Below are positions 34,702-43,611 of a stretch of DNA of 64,000 nt, piece after piece. Each line of letters opens with the position of its first letter. Positions within the stretch are counted from its first letter, which is position 1. Made by a program: the position numbers and the translations under genes. Source of the DNA: Candidatus Promineifilum breve (GTDB lineage: Bacteria > Chloroflexota > Anaerolineae > Promineifilales > Promineifilaceae); contig NZ_LN890655.1 of the NCBI RefSeq assembly GCF_900066015.1, positions 2,396,726 to 2,460,725 of the forward strand. Reading direction: 5' to 3'. Below the pieces are notes generated by a model. That model was not told where the DNA came from. It made no database searches and was given only the letters and a program-made list of their open reading frames with translations.

Positions 34702-36294
34702 ATGACCAAGGGAGTAATCGCCGCCGGCGATCGGGAGACGGCCGCCGCCGGGGCCGAGATGTTGCGCGCGGGCGGCAATGCCGTTGATGCCGCCGTGGCC
34801 GCCGCCTTTGTATCGTTTCTGGCCGAGGCCGGTATCGTCCATCTGGGCGGCAGCGGCCTGGCCCAACTGTATGACGCCCGCAGCGGTTTGTCGCGGGTCT
34901 ATGACTTTTTCAGCGTCGTGCCGGGGTTGGGCGGGCCGGTGCCGGAGACAATCGACTTCGAGAAAGTGACCATCGACTTCGGCGCGGCCACGCAGAGCTT
35001 CTATCTGGGGCGCGGCTCGGTGGCCGTGCCGGGCAACATCGCCGGGCTGTGCCGGTTGGCGGCCGACTATGGCCGCCTGCCGCTGGGCGTGTTGCTGGAG
35101 CCGGCCTTGCGCCTGGCCCGCGACGGCGTGGCCCTGGTTGCCTTCCAGACCGACACCTGCCGCCTACTGGCCCCGCTGTATACCCACACCGACGACATCC
35201 GGCGCGTCTTCGCTCCCCAGGGCCGGCTGATCCAGCCCGAGGAACGCCTGTTTATCCCCGACCTGGCCCACACGCTGGCCGCGCTGGCCCGCGAGGGGGA
35301 CAGCTACGCCCGCCGCGGCCCGCTGGCCCAGGCTTTGCTGAGCGATCAGGCGGCCAATGGCGGGCTGCTGACCGCGACCGATCTGGAACAGTACGAGGTG
35401 CTGCGCCCCGCGCCCATTCGCGTGGCCTATCGCGGCTACGAGGTGCTCTTGCCGCCGCTGTGCTCGGCCGGCGGCGTGCTGACGGCCTTCACGCTGAAGC
35501 TGCTGGCCGCCTTCGACGTGGCCGCGCAACCCCACGGCTCGGCCGCCCACCTGCAACTGCTGGCCGAGGCGATGGCGGCCACGACGCGGGCGCGCGCGGT
35601 CTGGGACGACCTACTCGATACGCTGCCCGGCGATGAGGCCACGGCCCGCTTTCTCGACGACGGCTTCATCGCCCCCTATCGCGACGAGATGCGCGCCGCG
35701 CTGGCCGCCCGGCGGCCGTCGCCCATCGTCACCGAACCGCCCGGCCCGACGAACACCAGTCACCTGAGCGTGATCGACGGCGACGGCCTGTGCGTGGGCC
35801 TGACGACGACGGCCGGCGAATCGGCCGGCTACATCGTGCCCGGCACCGGCTATATCCCCAACAACATGCTCGGCGAGGAAGATCTGCACCCCAAGGGCTT
35901 CCACAGCCGCCCGGCCGGGCAGCGCATCCCGACGATGATGGCCCCGGTCGTGGTGCTGGAGCGCGGCCAACCGCGGCTGGTCGTCGGCAGCGGCGGCAGC
36001 ATCCGCATCCGCAGCGCCATCCTGCAAACGCTCAGCAACCTGCTTGATTATCGCCTGCCGCTGGACAAAGCGGTCAATCTGGCCCGCGTTCATCTGGACG
36101 GCGAGGTGTTGCAATGCGAGGCGGGCTACGACGCGCGGGCGGTGGATGAGCTGGAAAGCCTGGGCTACCGCGTCAACCGCTGGCCGACGCGCGGCATCTA
36201 CTTCGGCGGGGCGCACAGCGTGGCCCGCGACGCCGACGGCCGCCTCTATGCCGCCGGGGACAATCGGCGCGGTGGGGCGACGGCCGAAGAGTAG
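34702..36294 (+). CDS. Gamma-glutamyltransferase family protein
   Basis: A 530-residue Ntn hydrolase. The opening AAGDRETAAAGAEMLRAGGN (residues 8-27) and AAFVSFLAEAG match the large subunit. The self-cleavage site and nucleophile is Thr352 in TNTSHLSVIDGDG. PNNMLGEEDLHP and RIPTMMAPVVV are conserved in the small subunit. No signal peptide is visible, so the location is probably cytoplasmic, unlike classical enzymes. It could degrade gamma-glutamyl compounds, including wall peptides. TGACC follows a GAGGAAG ribosome-binding site before ATG 34702. Confidence 0.9.
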   Translation: MTKGVIAAGDRETAAAGAEMLRAGGNAVDAAVAAAFVSFLAEAGIVHLGGSGLAQLYDARSGLSRVYDFFSVVPGLGGPVPETIDFEKVTIDFGAATQSFYLGRGSVAVPGNIAGLCRLAADYGRLPLGVLLEPALRLARDGVALVAFQTDTCRLLAPLYTHTDDIRRVFAPQGRLIQPEERLFIPDLAHTLAALAREGDSYARRGPLAQALLSDQAANGGLLTATDLEQYEVLRPAPIRVAYRGYEVLLPPLCSAGGVLTAFTLKLLAAFDVAAQPHGSAAHLQLLAEAMAATTRARAVWDDLLDTLPGDEATARFLDDGFIAPYRDEMRAALAARRPSPIVTEPPGPTNTSHLSVIDGDGLCVGLTTTAGESAGYIVPGTGYIPNNMLGEEDLHPKGFHSRPAGQRIPTMMAPVVVLERGQPRLVVGSGGSIRIRSAILQTLSNLLDYRLPLDKAVNLARVHLDGEVLQCEAGYDARAVDELESLGYRVNRWPTRGIYFGGAHSVARDADGRLYAAGDNRRGGATAEE

Positions 36295-36295
36295 A

Positions 36296-36351
36296 ATCCG
36301 CAGATTTCGCAGATTTCGCAGATGAAGAGTTCATCTGCGAAATCTGCGGAT
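36296..36351. repeat. Inverted pair of CGCAGATTT-type 9-base units
   Basis: The left arm 36296-36326 and right arm 36330-36351 are complementary around a three-base loop, forming a perfect 22-bp hairpin, just after the gamma-glutamyltransferase stop. Confidence 0.9.
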
Positions 36352-36430
36352 CATATTTCTTTTGTTACGGTGTGTTTAAGAACCAGAGAAGCCTGCGGTT
36401 CAGACTTCTTGTGCGTGTATGAAGTAGTTA

Positions 36431-37897
36431 ATGAAGATGCGACAGGGGACGCGCCGGACAGAGTACTTCCTACTGGGAATGTTGCTGCTCGCTTATCTAG
36501 CGTTGGGCACGCTGTTCGCCGTCCGCACGCCGGCCTGGCAAGCGCCCGACGAGCCGGCCCACGTCAACTACGTCCGCCAACTGGTCGAGGGCGGCCTGCC
36601 GGTCATCGCGCCGGGCGACTGGGATCAGGCCTATCTGAGCCAGGTCGTCGGCGCGGAGTTCGCCCCGGCCTTCCCGGTCGATGGGCTGACCTATGAGGAT
36701 TGGCAGCCGCCACTCTATTATCTGCTGCAAGCGCCGGTCTACCGGCTGACGGGCGGCTCGTTGACGGCCATGCGGCTGCTGTCGGTGCTGCTGGGGGCGG
36801 GCGTGGTGGCGCTGGCTTACGTCGTCGGCCGCGCGGTGTTTGACGGCGACATCCCTGCCGCGCTGGCCGTGGCCGCTTTCGTCGCCTTCCTGCCGCAACA
36901 TCTGGCGATCCTCGGCTCGGTCAACAACGACAGCCTGGCTGAACTGATTATTGCCGCGATGTTGGCGTTGTTGGTTGTGGCCTGGCCGGAAGCCCCCCCT
37001 CAATCCCCCCCAGTGGGGGGGAAGAAAGAACCATCCCCCCCGGAGTGGGGGAAGAAAGAGCGCGGCCGGTTGTTGGCGCTGGGTTTGCTGCTGGGGGCGG
37101 GCTTTCTGACCAAGGGCACGGTCTACATCATGGCCCCGGTGGTGGGTGTTTTCCTGCTCGTCCGCTATTGGCCTCGTCGATCTGACAGATCGGCCGCCGG
37201 CCTGTCAGGGCTGATCCGGCCCTTGTTGCTCGTCTTTGTCCCGGCGTTGCTGCTCGGCTTGCTGTGGTGGGGGCGCAACGTGGCCGTCTATGGCGGCCTG
37301 GACGTGATCGGCAAGGCGGCCCACGACGCCGTGGTCGTCGGCCAGCCGCGCACGGCCGAGTGGATCGCCCAATATGGCCTGGGCGGGACGATCATGCGCT
37401 TCCTGCGCACGACGTTCACCAGCTTCTGGGGTCAGTTCGGCTGGATGGCCGCGCCGCTGCCGGGCTGGATGGTGGGAGCGTTGGCGGTGGTGACGTTGGC
37501 GGCGGTTGTGGGGCTGGTAATGGCGACCGCCGTTCAGGCAGGGGGGCAGGGGAGCAGGGGAGCAGGGGAGCACAGACCGAACGACGAACCATTCTTCACT
37601 CGCCACTCGCCACTCGCCACTCGCCACTTGCTCGTATTGGGCTTGACCTTCCTGCTAACCCTGTCCCTGCACGTGTTCTACAATCTGACGTTCGTCCAGC
37701 ATCAGGGGCGCTACTTGTTCCCGGCGCTGATCCCTATCGCCGTGGGCTTTGTGGTCGGGTTGGGGTATTGGCTGCGGCCGTTGGTCCGGCGCTGGGCGTG
37801 GGCGGCGTGGCTGTTGCCGCTGGGGATCGCCGCCTTGCTGGGCGGCATCGCGCTGTACGCCCTCTGGCGTATTCTGCCCGGATTAGCGCCCGGTTGA
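36431..37897 (+). CDS. Membrane glycosyltransferase (GT39/PMT-like, GT-C fold) with repeat-derived inserts
   Basis: A 488-residue protein with about nine to ten membrane helices. WQAPDEPAHVNYVRQLVEGG after the first helix carries the acidic Asp-Glu of GT-C enzymes, and YEDWQPPLYYLLQAP is typical of dolichyl/undecaprenyl-phosphate-sugar glycosyltransferases. FTKGTVYIMAP and QHQGRYLFPALIP are also family-like. Two loops are repeat-encoded: a Pro/Lys-rich segment about residues 188-212, and GGQGSRGAGEH through RHSPLATRHL about 371-402. These do not break predicted helices. The sugar acceptor is unknown. Confidence 0.8.
   Translation: MKMRQGTRRTEYFLLGMLLLAYLALGTLFAVRTPAWQAPDEPAHVNYVRQLVEGGLPVIAPGDWDQAYLSQVVGAEFAPAFPVDGLTYEDWQPPLYYLLQAPVYRLTGGSLTAMRLLSVLLGAGVVALAYVVGRAVFDGDIPAALAVAAFVAFLPQHLAILGSVNNDSLAELIIAAMLALLVVAWPEAPPQSPPVGGKKEPSPPEWGKKERGRLLALGLLLGAGFLTKGTVYIMAPVVGVFLLVRYWPRRSDRSAAGLSGLIRPLLLVFVPALLLGLLWWGRNVAVYGGLDVIGKAAHDAVVVGQPRTAEWIAQYGLGGTIMRFLRTTFTSFWGQFGWMAAPLPGWMVGALAVVTLAAVVGLVMATAVQAGGQGSRGAGEHRPNDEPFFTRHSPLATRHLLVLGLTFLLTLSLHVFYNLTFVQHQGRYLFPALIPIAVGFVVGLGYWLRPLVRRWAWAAWLLPLGIAALLGGIALYALWRILPGLAPG
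36992..37060. repeat. C/G-run palindromic repeat inside the glycosyltransferase gene
   Basis: Two copies of a CCCCCC...GTGGGG-GAAGAAAGA unit, each forming a short C-run/G-run hairpin, are translated as Pro-rich and Lys-Lys-Glu segments. Confidence 0.75.
37541..37627. repeat. 8-base and 7-base repeats inside the glycosyltransferase gene
   Basis: AGCAGGGG-type units (about 37541-37570) and ACTCGCC heptamers (about 37600-37626) are translated in frame. The same unit types occur between genes at 39906-40022 and 1414-1448. Confidence 0.85.
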
Positions 37898-37962
37898 ATG
37901 AACTAGTGACCGATGAAGAACGATAGCGAGCGCGATTGCGAAAGCGATAGCGCCCCACTGAC

Positions 37963-38679
37963 TTACTGACCCACTGAGCTACTGCTTACTGTTTCCGCGA
38001 CCCACCCGGCATCCGCCTCGCTCAACGGCGGGGGCGGCGGCGCGGCGGTGTAATCGAGCAGCCGCTCATAATGCACCAGGTCGTAGCAGGCGTCAACGGC
38101 CCGCTGCAAGTCTAATGCTACGTCGGCGTCGGGCGGCAGCAGCGGCACGGGCACGACCGGCAGCCGCTCGCGCAGGCCGATGGGCCATATTTCGGTGATG
38201 GGGCGCTTGGTGAAGCGGCTCAGGTAGACGTAGTAATCGGCCGGCGGGGGATCGCTCTCAAAGAGAAGCCGCTGGCCGAGCCGCAGCAGATCGATCTCCA
38301 GCAAGTGGACGCTGGTGCCCATCAGCGCCAGCCGTTTGTCGGCATACTCCAGCGCGCCCTCGCCCATCTTGTTGACCGGCGAGAGGATTTCGATGACCGT
38401 CACCAGCCGCCGGTTGGCGACGTCGCGCACTTCCACGCTCAGCACCGGCACTTCTTCGGGCACAAGGCTGGCTAATTGGGCGGCGGGACGGGTGATGGTC
38501 GCGGCTTCGTATGGCAGCGGCGTCCGAGCGATAACGGTTCGCCTGGATAGTAGCGCCACGTATTTCGGCCATAATAGTTCGAGTAATTGCTTACTGATTT
38601 GATTGGCCAGAGTGTGTTGGAACTCCTGGAACATCTCGCCTTCGAGATAGAGATCCATTCCCGGAAATGGCGACGGCAT
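37963..38679 (-). CDS. DUF4058 family protein
   Basis: A 238-residue DUF4058 protein. MPSPFPGMDLYLE at the N-terminus and VTVIEILSPVNK (the central block) are the family signature. The function is unknown. Some members have been compared with restriction-like folds, and the acidic/Lys arrangement IEILSPVNK would allow that, but it is speculative. GGAGG lies six bases before ATG 38679. The last codons overlap an 8-base ACTGACTT-type repeat (37950-37985). Confidence 0.8.
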   Translation of the reverse strand: MPSPFPGMDLYLEGEMFQEFQHTLANQISKQLLELLWPKYVALLSRRTVIARTPLPYEAATITRPAAQLASLVPEEVPVLSVEVRDVANRRLVTVIEILSPVNKMGEGALEYADKRLALMGTSVHLLEIDLLRLGQRLLFESDPPPADYYVYLSRFTKRPITEIWPIGLRERLPVVPVPLLPPDADVALDLQRAVDACYDLVHYERLLDYTAAPPPPPLSEADAGWVAETVSSSSVGQ

Positions 38680-38725
38680 GGTTGGCCTCCGATTGGGCGC
38701 AATACCCCTTGCGACCATTATATAC

Positions 38726-38789
38726 GTAGCGCAAGATTCTTATCTTGCGCCTCTTGCGCCGCAGACACGAGATAAGAATCTCGTGCTAC
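38726..38789. repeat. Cruciform-type inverted repeat with self-palindromic arms
   Basis: The left arm GCAAGAT-TCTT-ATCTTGC and right arm CACGAGAT-AAGA-ATCTCGTG are each hairpins, and the two 24-base arms (38726-38749, 38766-38789) are also complementary to each other at 20 of 24 positions. Confidence 0.85.
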
Positions 38790-39034
38790 GCCGGGCGGCG
38801 CGTCCCCGGCAACTCGCGCAACTCCCACGTCAGCGTATCGCCCCGCAAAACTAACTCATGCGCGCCGTCGGGCAGCATGACCAGCACGTGGCGGCCGTCG
38901 GCGTCGCTCCATTGCCGTCCCTGCTCCACCGCCTGCCACGGCCGCCCCAACCGAATACGCCGCACCCGCACGCGCCCCTCTTCATCGAACGTGCAATCCA
39001 CTTCAACCGGTTTCGTGATCATAAGATTAATCAT
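38786..39034 (-). CDS. Small hypothetical protein
   Basis: An 82-residue protein of mostly beta character (VEVDCTFDEEGRVRVRRIRL, RHVLVMLPDGAHELVLRGDT). I recognise no family. The start may be ATG 39034 or 39022. It is sandwiched between two repeat elements, and its 3' end runs into the cruciform repeat. Coding bias fits its neighbours, so it is probably real. Confidence 0.5.
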   Translation of the reverse strand: MINLMITKPVEVDCTFDEEGRVRVRRIRLGRPWQAVEQGRQWSDADGRHVLVMLPDGAHELVLRGDTLTWELRELPGTRRPA

Positions 39035-39037
39035 TCA

Positions 39038-39125
39038 CCACGGATAGACACGGATTAGACGGATTCACACGGATTCTAATTACTTCTTATCCGTGCCCAT
39101 CCGTCTAATCCGTATCTATCCGTGG
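39038..39125. repeat. Inverted pair of ACGGATT-type units
   Basis: ACGGATAGAC/ACGGATTAG-type units at 39038-39074 face their complements at 39088-39125. The right arm overlaps the last codons of the glycosyltransferase gene. Confidence 0.85.
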
Positions 39126-39871
39126 CTAATTATTTCCGCCAACCGCCGATACTTGGCCCACTCGTAGTAGGCCATGTAGAGGCTCAGCCGCAGCCCATGC
39201 AGCCCGTCGCGCCAGCCGCGCAGCGTGACGAAGCGCCACCAGAAATGCCGCAGCGGTTGCAGCACGTAGTTGCGCGGCTTGGGCCGGATACCCTGCTCTT
39301 TCAGGATGGCCGCGTCGGTCGCCACGTAGAAGCGCTGCTTGGCGTGGAATTGGGCCGTGTCGCGGTAGTTGTGGTGGATGAGCGGGTTCGTCAGATAGCC
39401 AATCGCCCCGTCCACCTCGCCCAGTTCGTGCACCGGCCGCACGTAGCGCGCCTTGCCGTGGCGCAGCAGGCGGAACTGGTAATCGGGATACCAGCCCGCG
39501 CCCAGCGTCAGGCGGCCGAAGATGTAGTTATGCCGGGGCACGTACCAACCATTCTCCGGCCGCTCGCTGATGACACGGCGAATCTCGGCCGCCAGTTCCG
39601 GCGTACCCCGCTCGTCGGCGTCCACGAAGAAGACCCACTCGACCGGGCCGTGGGCCGTCGCCGCGTCGAGGGCCGCGTTGCGCTGGGCGGCGTAGTTGGC
39701 GAATGGCTGCTGGTAGACCTCGGCCCCCGCCGCCCGCCCCAGATCAGCCGTCGCGTCGTCGCTACAGGAGTCGAAGACGATGATCCGGTCGGCCCAGCGC
39801 AGACTGGCGACGCATTCGGCCACGTGCCGGGCCTCGTTCTTGGTCAGGATGATGGCGGCCAGGGTGAGCAT
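39116..39871 (-). CDS. Family 2 glycosyltransferase
   Basis: A 251-residue GT2 enzyme. LAAIILTKNEARHVAECVAS opens the nucleotide-sugar domain, VFDSCSDDATADL follows, and the metal motif is FFVDADERGTPELAAEI. HNYIFGRLTLGAGWYPDYQ and RPVHE resemble the LPS/WaaE-type (KdtX) subgroup. An open frame continues 41 codons upstream but is repeat DNA; ATG 39871 is chosen. TATAAT lies seven bases before this ATG, so the mRNA is probably leaderless. The gene is flanked on both sides by repeat arrays. Confidence 0.9.
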   Translation of the reverse strand: MLTLAAIILTKNEARHVAECVASLRWADRIIVFDSCSDDATADLGRAAGAEVYQQPFANYAAQRNAALDAATAHGPVEWVFFVDADERGTPELAAEIRRVISERPENGWYVPRHNYIFGRLTLGAGWYPDYQFRLLRHGKARYVRPVHELGEVDGAIGYLTNPLIHHNYRDTAQFHAKQRFYVATDAAILKEQGIRPKPRNYVLQPLRHFWWRFVTLRGWRDGLHGLRLSLYMAYYEWAKYRRLAEIISHG

Positions 39872-39905
39872 GGGGTGGATTATAGCTGATGAACGTTGGA
39901 AGCGC

Positions 39906-40022
39906 AGGGGAGCGGGGGAGCAGGGGGGCAGGGGAGCGGGGGAGCAGGGGAGAAGGGGAGAAAGAACAATGCCAAGTGCGCTGCACCCCTGCACCCCTGC
40001 CCCCCTGCTCCCCTGCCTCCCC
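39906..40022. repeat. Inverted pair of GGGGAGCA-type 8-base arrays
   Basis: Units AGCAGGGG/AGCGGGGG at 39906-39960 face CACCCCTG/CTCCCCTG units at 39983-40022. The right arm touches the stop codon of the lipoprotein gene. Confidence 0.88.
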
Positions 40023-42118
40023 TACCTTCCCCGCATCAGACTCAACCGATAGCCCGCCGCGTCGCCGAAATATTCGCGCAGGACGATGCGCCATTGCCCG
40101 GCGGCGGGGATGGCGAAGCCGCGGATGCGCTCATCGTCGCCGGCCGAGTGCTCATCCACCTCCAGCGCCGTCACGCCGTCCGGCCCCTGGAGCTGGACGA
40201 CCAGGTCGCTGCCGGAGTCGGTGGCCTGCACGTCGAGGTCGATCACGTCGCCGGCCTGCGCGTTGAACGTCCAGGCGACGGCCGTCGCGGGCCGGATCGC
40301 GCCGATGATCGAGTCGCCATAGCTGAGCGTGCCGGCGTTTTCGGGCGTGGCCGCCGGGGCCGCGCCCAGAGCGATCTCATACTCGCCCGGCTCGCCGTTG
40401 AAATCGCGCACCAGGAGGATGTATTGCCCATCGGCCGCCAGCGTCACTTCAATTGTCTCCGGCTCGCCCGCCGCGAATTCGTCCACGGCGGCCAGGCGCG
40501 CGACGTTGCCGTCCAGCAGCCAGACGTCGAGATCGAGAGCGGCGCTCAGCGGCGTCACCCGCGCCAGGATGTGGTCGCCGGCCCTGGCCTGCACGAACCA
40601 GGCGTGGGCCTCCTGCCGTTGCAGCGTTTCGCGGCGCACCTCGCCATAGGCCAGATCGCCGGCGTCGTAGAAGTTGGCGACGCGCTGGTCGCTCTCCGCC
40701 AGCGAGAGGGTGTAGGGGCCGCCCTGGGGCGAGAAGCTGCGCACCAGGATGACGTATTCGCCGGCGGCCGGCAGCGCGAAGCCGGATAGTACCTCCGGGT
40801 CGCCGCTGAAGCCCTCATCCAGGGCGATCAGTTGTCGGCCGTCGGGGGCGTATAGCTCCAGGATGGCGTCGAACGTCGGCGCGCCCGGTTCGACGACGAT
40901 GCTGAGAAGTTGGCCGGCCGCGCCGGAGAATGCCCAATTGTGTAGGCTATTGGCCGGCAACTGGTTTTGTAGCGCCTGGCCGAAGGCGATAGGGCCGCCG
41001 CCGGCGTATTGCGGTTGATCGGACAGGCTGAGGGAGAGCGTGTAACGGCCGGCATGGTGGGCGAAATCGCTCACCTCGATGATGTAGACCCCCGGTTGGG
41101 TCAGCAGGAGATCGGTCAGGACTTCGGTCATGCCCGCGTAGCCGTTCTCAACCTGGGCGATCATCTGCCGGTTGGGGTCTAAGAGAGTGAGCGTTAGATC
41201 GAGGGGCGCGTCATCGGGGCGCAGAAACAGCGAGGCATGGCGGTTGCCGGTTGTGGTGAACGTCCACAGATCGCGGACGCCGGGTTCCAGCGCCGCCCCG
41301 ACCTCGACGCTGTCGCCGCGCAATTCGCCGCGGACGACGACATGGCCTTCCTGGGCCGTGGCCCCCGGCCCCACGTCAAAGACGCGGGCCGAGCGCAGCA
41401 TCCGGTCGAACAGGTCAAAGTTCGCCGCCCACTGCTCGGCCGACGCGCTGAGCAGCAGGGCGATCCAGGCCGGGGCCGTCGCGCCCGTGGCCGGGGGCAT
41501 GAACAGCGCCACCCGCGTGCGCAGGTCGTTCGGCTCCACAACATTCAGACCGATCGGCCCGTCGCCGACATCGACGACCAGCCCGGCGACGCCGTTGGCC
41601 GAGGTGAACGGCGCAATATCGGTCAGGCGCACGGCGGTCGGCGCGGCCGTCGCCAGTAGCTCGGCCAGAGCGGCGGTTGGATCGACGACCGTCGCGGGTG
41701 GGCTGATGATCAGGCCGGAGACGTAGGCCCCCTCGCTGAAAGATTTGCCCGCCAGCAGGCTGCGCCCGGTGCGCTCGGAGTCGGCGGCCAGCAGCAGATT
41801 GATGCCCAGGCGGTTATCCATGCCGGCCGCGTCGATTTGGCCGGTCAGATCGATCCAGGTGGGCGGAATCGCCAGCGCCGGGCCCATGCGCTCGCTGCCC
41901 AGGGTGGGCCAATCGTCGGGGGTAGCCAAGGGCGTGGGCGCGATGGTCGCAGCCGGTATATCGGTTGGCCGGGCAGGGGTGTTCGCGGGCGGTGTGGTCG
42001 CCCCGGCCCATTCCGGTTCAAGCGTGTTCGTTTGTTGCGGGTTGGGGTCTGAGCGGCACGACGCAACGGCCAGGAGAAGGACGCCGAAAACCAGACAGCC
42101 TACGTCGCGCTTCCGCAT
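40022..42118 (-). CDS. Lipoprotein with four PPC-type beta domains
   Basis: A 698-residue exported lipoprotein. VFGVLLLAVASC gives the lipobox (Cys21), followed by a Thr-Pro-rich linker to about residue 70. Residues about 70-255 are a unique domain. After that come four bacterial pre-peptidase C-terminal-like (PPC) domains, each ending in a line such as AGRYTLSLSLSD, GGPYTLSLAESD, PGEYEIALGAAP and AAGYRLSLMRG. No peptidase domain is present. PPC domains usually aid secretion or bind surfaces. It lies 12 bases downstream of the LCP gene on the same strand. Confidence 0.82.
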   Translation of the reverse strand: MRKRDVGCLVFGVLLLAVASCRSDPNPQQTNTLEPEWAGATTPPANTPARPTDIPAATIAPTPLATPDDWPTLGSERMGPALAIPPTWIDLTGQIDAAGMDNRLGINLLLAADSERTGRSLLAGKSFSEGAYVSGLIISPPATVVDPTAALAELLATAAPTAVRLTDIAPFTSANGVAGLVVDVGDGPIGLNVVEPNDLRTRVALFMPPATGATAPAWIALLLSASAEQWAANFDLFDRMLRSARVFDVGPGATAQEGHVVVRGELRGDSVEVGAALEPGVRDLWTFTTTGNRHASLFLRPDDAPLDLTLTLLDPNRQMIAQVENGYAGMTEVLTDLLLTQPGVYIIEVSDFAHHAGRYTLSLSLSDQPQYAGGGPIAFGQALQNQLPANSLHNWAFSGAAGQLLSIVVEPGAPTFDAILELYAPDGRQLIALDEGFSGDPEVLSGFALPAAGEYVILVRSFSPQGGPYTLSLAESDQRVANFYDAGDLAYGEVRRETLQRQEAHAWFVQARAGDHILARVTPLSAALDLDVWLLDGNVARLAAVDEFAAGEPETIEVTLAADGQYILLVRDFNGEPGEYEIALGAAPAATPENAGTLSYGDSIIGAIRPATAVAWTFNAQAGDVIDLDVQATDSGSDLVVQLQGPDGVTALEVDEHSAGDDERIRGFAIPAAGQWRIVLREYFGDAAGYRLSLMRGR

Positions 42119-42130
42119 GTCGCCGGCGCT

Positions 42131-43549
42131 CTAGGGGATTTCCCAATCGCTGCCCAGGATGACCAGCACGTCAAAGTCACCGGCCGGGTTACTGCTGGTG
42201 CTGACGTTGAGGGGCGGGATGTTCATCAGTTGGATCAACCGCTGCACCGTGCCGGGATGCGCGCCGTAGTCGATGATCTGGGTCGTCGTGTAGGTGGACG
42301 AATCGGCATTGCCGATATCGGTGACGGTGATGCCGTTGCGTAGCAGGAATTGCTGGGTCTCGGCCGCCAGACCGAAGGCGGGCGTGCCGTTGTAGATGGC
42401 GACACGCGCGTCCTCGGCGACGATGACGGTGGGCAAGGCTTCGATGACCGGCGTGGGCACGGCCGGCGGCGCGAATAGCTCATCGCGCAGGGCGCGCACT
42501 TCGTCGCGCAACGGCACAAGCACCTGCTGGCCGTCGAAGGTCGTGTCGTTGTAGACGTAGGAGTAATCGAGCACCACGTTGCGCATGTTCTCGCTGGGGA
42601 TGGTGCGCACCAGATTCGCCAGTTGCAGCGCCTGATCCAGCTCCAGGTTGGTCGAAACGTTTTCCTGGAAGGATTGCCACAGTTGCGGCGCGCTGAGCAG
42701 CAGTTGCGGCAGCGTGTCCAGTTGCGTCGCCTGATCGCGCACGGCCATGATCACCTGTTGCTGGCGGCCGGCGCGGTCCACGTCGCCGCCGAAGGTGGCG
42801 CGGGTGCGGGCATATTTGAGCGCCGTGGCCCCGTCGAGCCGTTGCAGCCCGGCGTCGATGGCGAACGGGTCGTAGCCGTAGCAGTTATCGGGGTAGTTGG
42901 GGTCTTCGATGCGCTCCGGCACTTCGACGACGATCCCGCCCATCATATCGACGAACTCGACGAAGGCGTTGAAATCGACGGCGACGTAGTAATCGATGGG
43001 CACACCCAGGAAGGCCTCGACCGTCTCGACGGCCAGCGCCGCGCCGCCGCCGGGCAATTCATACGCCTGGCCCAGAAAGTAGGCCTGGTTGATGCGGTTG
43101 ACGCCGAAGTCGGGGATCTCCACCCACAAGTCGCGCGGCAACGATAATAACGACGCCGAGCGGCTGACCGGGTCGATGGTGGCGACGATGATCGTGTCGC
43201 TATGGGTGGGGCCTTCTTCGTCGCAGCGCAGGTCGACGCCCAGCAGCAGGATATTGACGCGCTCCATGCCGGCCCAATCGGGGATCGACTCCGGGTCGAC
43301 GCCGGGCGGGGCGGCGACGGTGCCGCCCGTCACTTCCGGCGCGGTCTGGCCGGGGTCTACCTGGCCGGGAACGGGGTTGAAATCGGCGCCGACGCCATCC
43401 GATACCGACGCCAGGCCGCGCACCGTGCGAAATAGCCAGACCGAACTGAGGATCAGGAGCAGCAGGCCCAGCCCCACCAGAAGAAGTAAAGCCCAGACCG
43501 GCAGCCGGGGGCCGGAATTGCGACGAGGATCACGCGAATCAGTTGACAT
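42131..43549 (-). CDS. LytR-CpsA-Psr (LCP) family protein with LytR C-terminal domain
   Basis: A 472-residue envelope protein with one N-terminal helix (LPVWALLLLVGLGLLLLILSSV). The LCP domain starts at VNILLLGVDLR and has SDTIIVATIDP, LLSLPRDLWVEIP, the acidic/Arg pocket and YARTRATFGGDVDRAGRQQQ. A LytR_C domain (VAIYNGTPAFGLAAETQQFL) ends the protein. LCP enzymes transfer glycopolymers from lipid carriers to peptidoglycan or other acceptors. ATG 43549 is preferred over an upstream start because a promoter lies at 43583-43611. Confidence 0.93.
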   Translation of the reverse strand: MSTDSRDPRRNSGPRLPVWALLLLVGLGLLLLILSSVWLFRTVRGLASVSDGVGADFNPVPGQVDPGQTAPEVTGGTVAAPPGVDPESIPDWAGMERVNILLLGVDLRCDEEGPTHSDTIIVATIDPVSRSASLLSLPRDLWVEIPDFGVNRINQAYFLGQAYELPGGGAALAVETVEAFLGVPIDYYVAVDFNAFVEFVDMMGGIVVEVPERIEDPNYPDNCYGYDPFAIDAGLQRLDGATALKYARTRATFGGDVDRAGRQQQVIMAVRDQATQLDTLPQLLLSAPQLWQSFQENVSTNLELDQALQLANLVRTIPSENMRNVVLDYSYVYNDTTFDGQQVLVPLRDEVRALRDELFAPPAVPTPVIEALPTVIVAEDARVAIYNGTPAFGLAAETQQFLLRNGITVTDIGNADSSTYTTTQIIDYGAHPGTVQRLIQLMNIPPLNVSTSSNPAGDFDVLVILGSDWEIP

Positions 43550-43582
43550 AAATAAGCAATCCAAACGGTTCGTGCACCGGGC

Positions 43583-43611
43583 ATTATAGCCAGCGCCCGG
43601 CAATCAGGCAA
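43583..43611 (-). promoter_or_regulatory. Promoter TTGCCT - 17 bp - TATAAT for the LCP gene
   Basis: On the minus strand TTGCCT is at 43606-43611 and a perfect TATAAT at 43583-43588. It overlaps the 3' end of the prephenate dehydrogenase gene and gives a leader of about 28 nt. Confidence 0.65.
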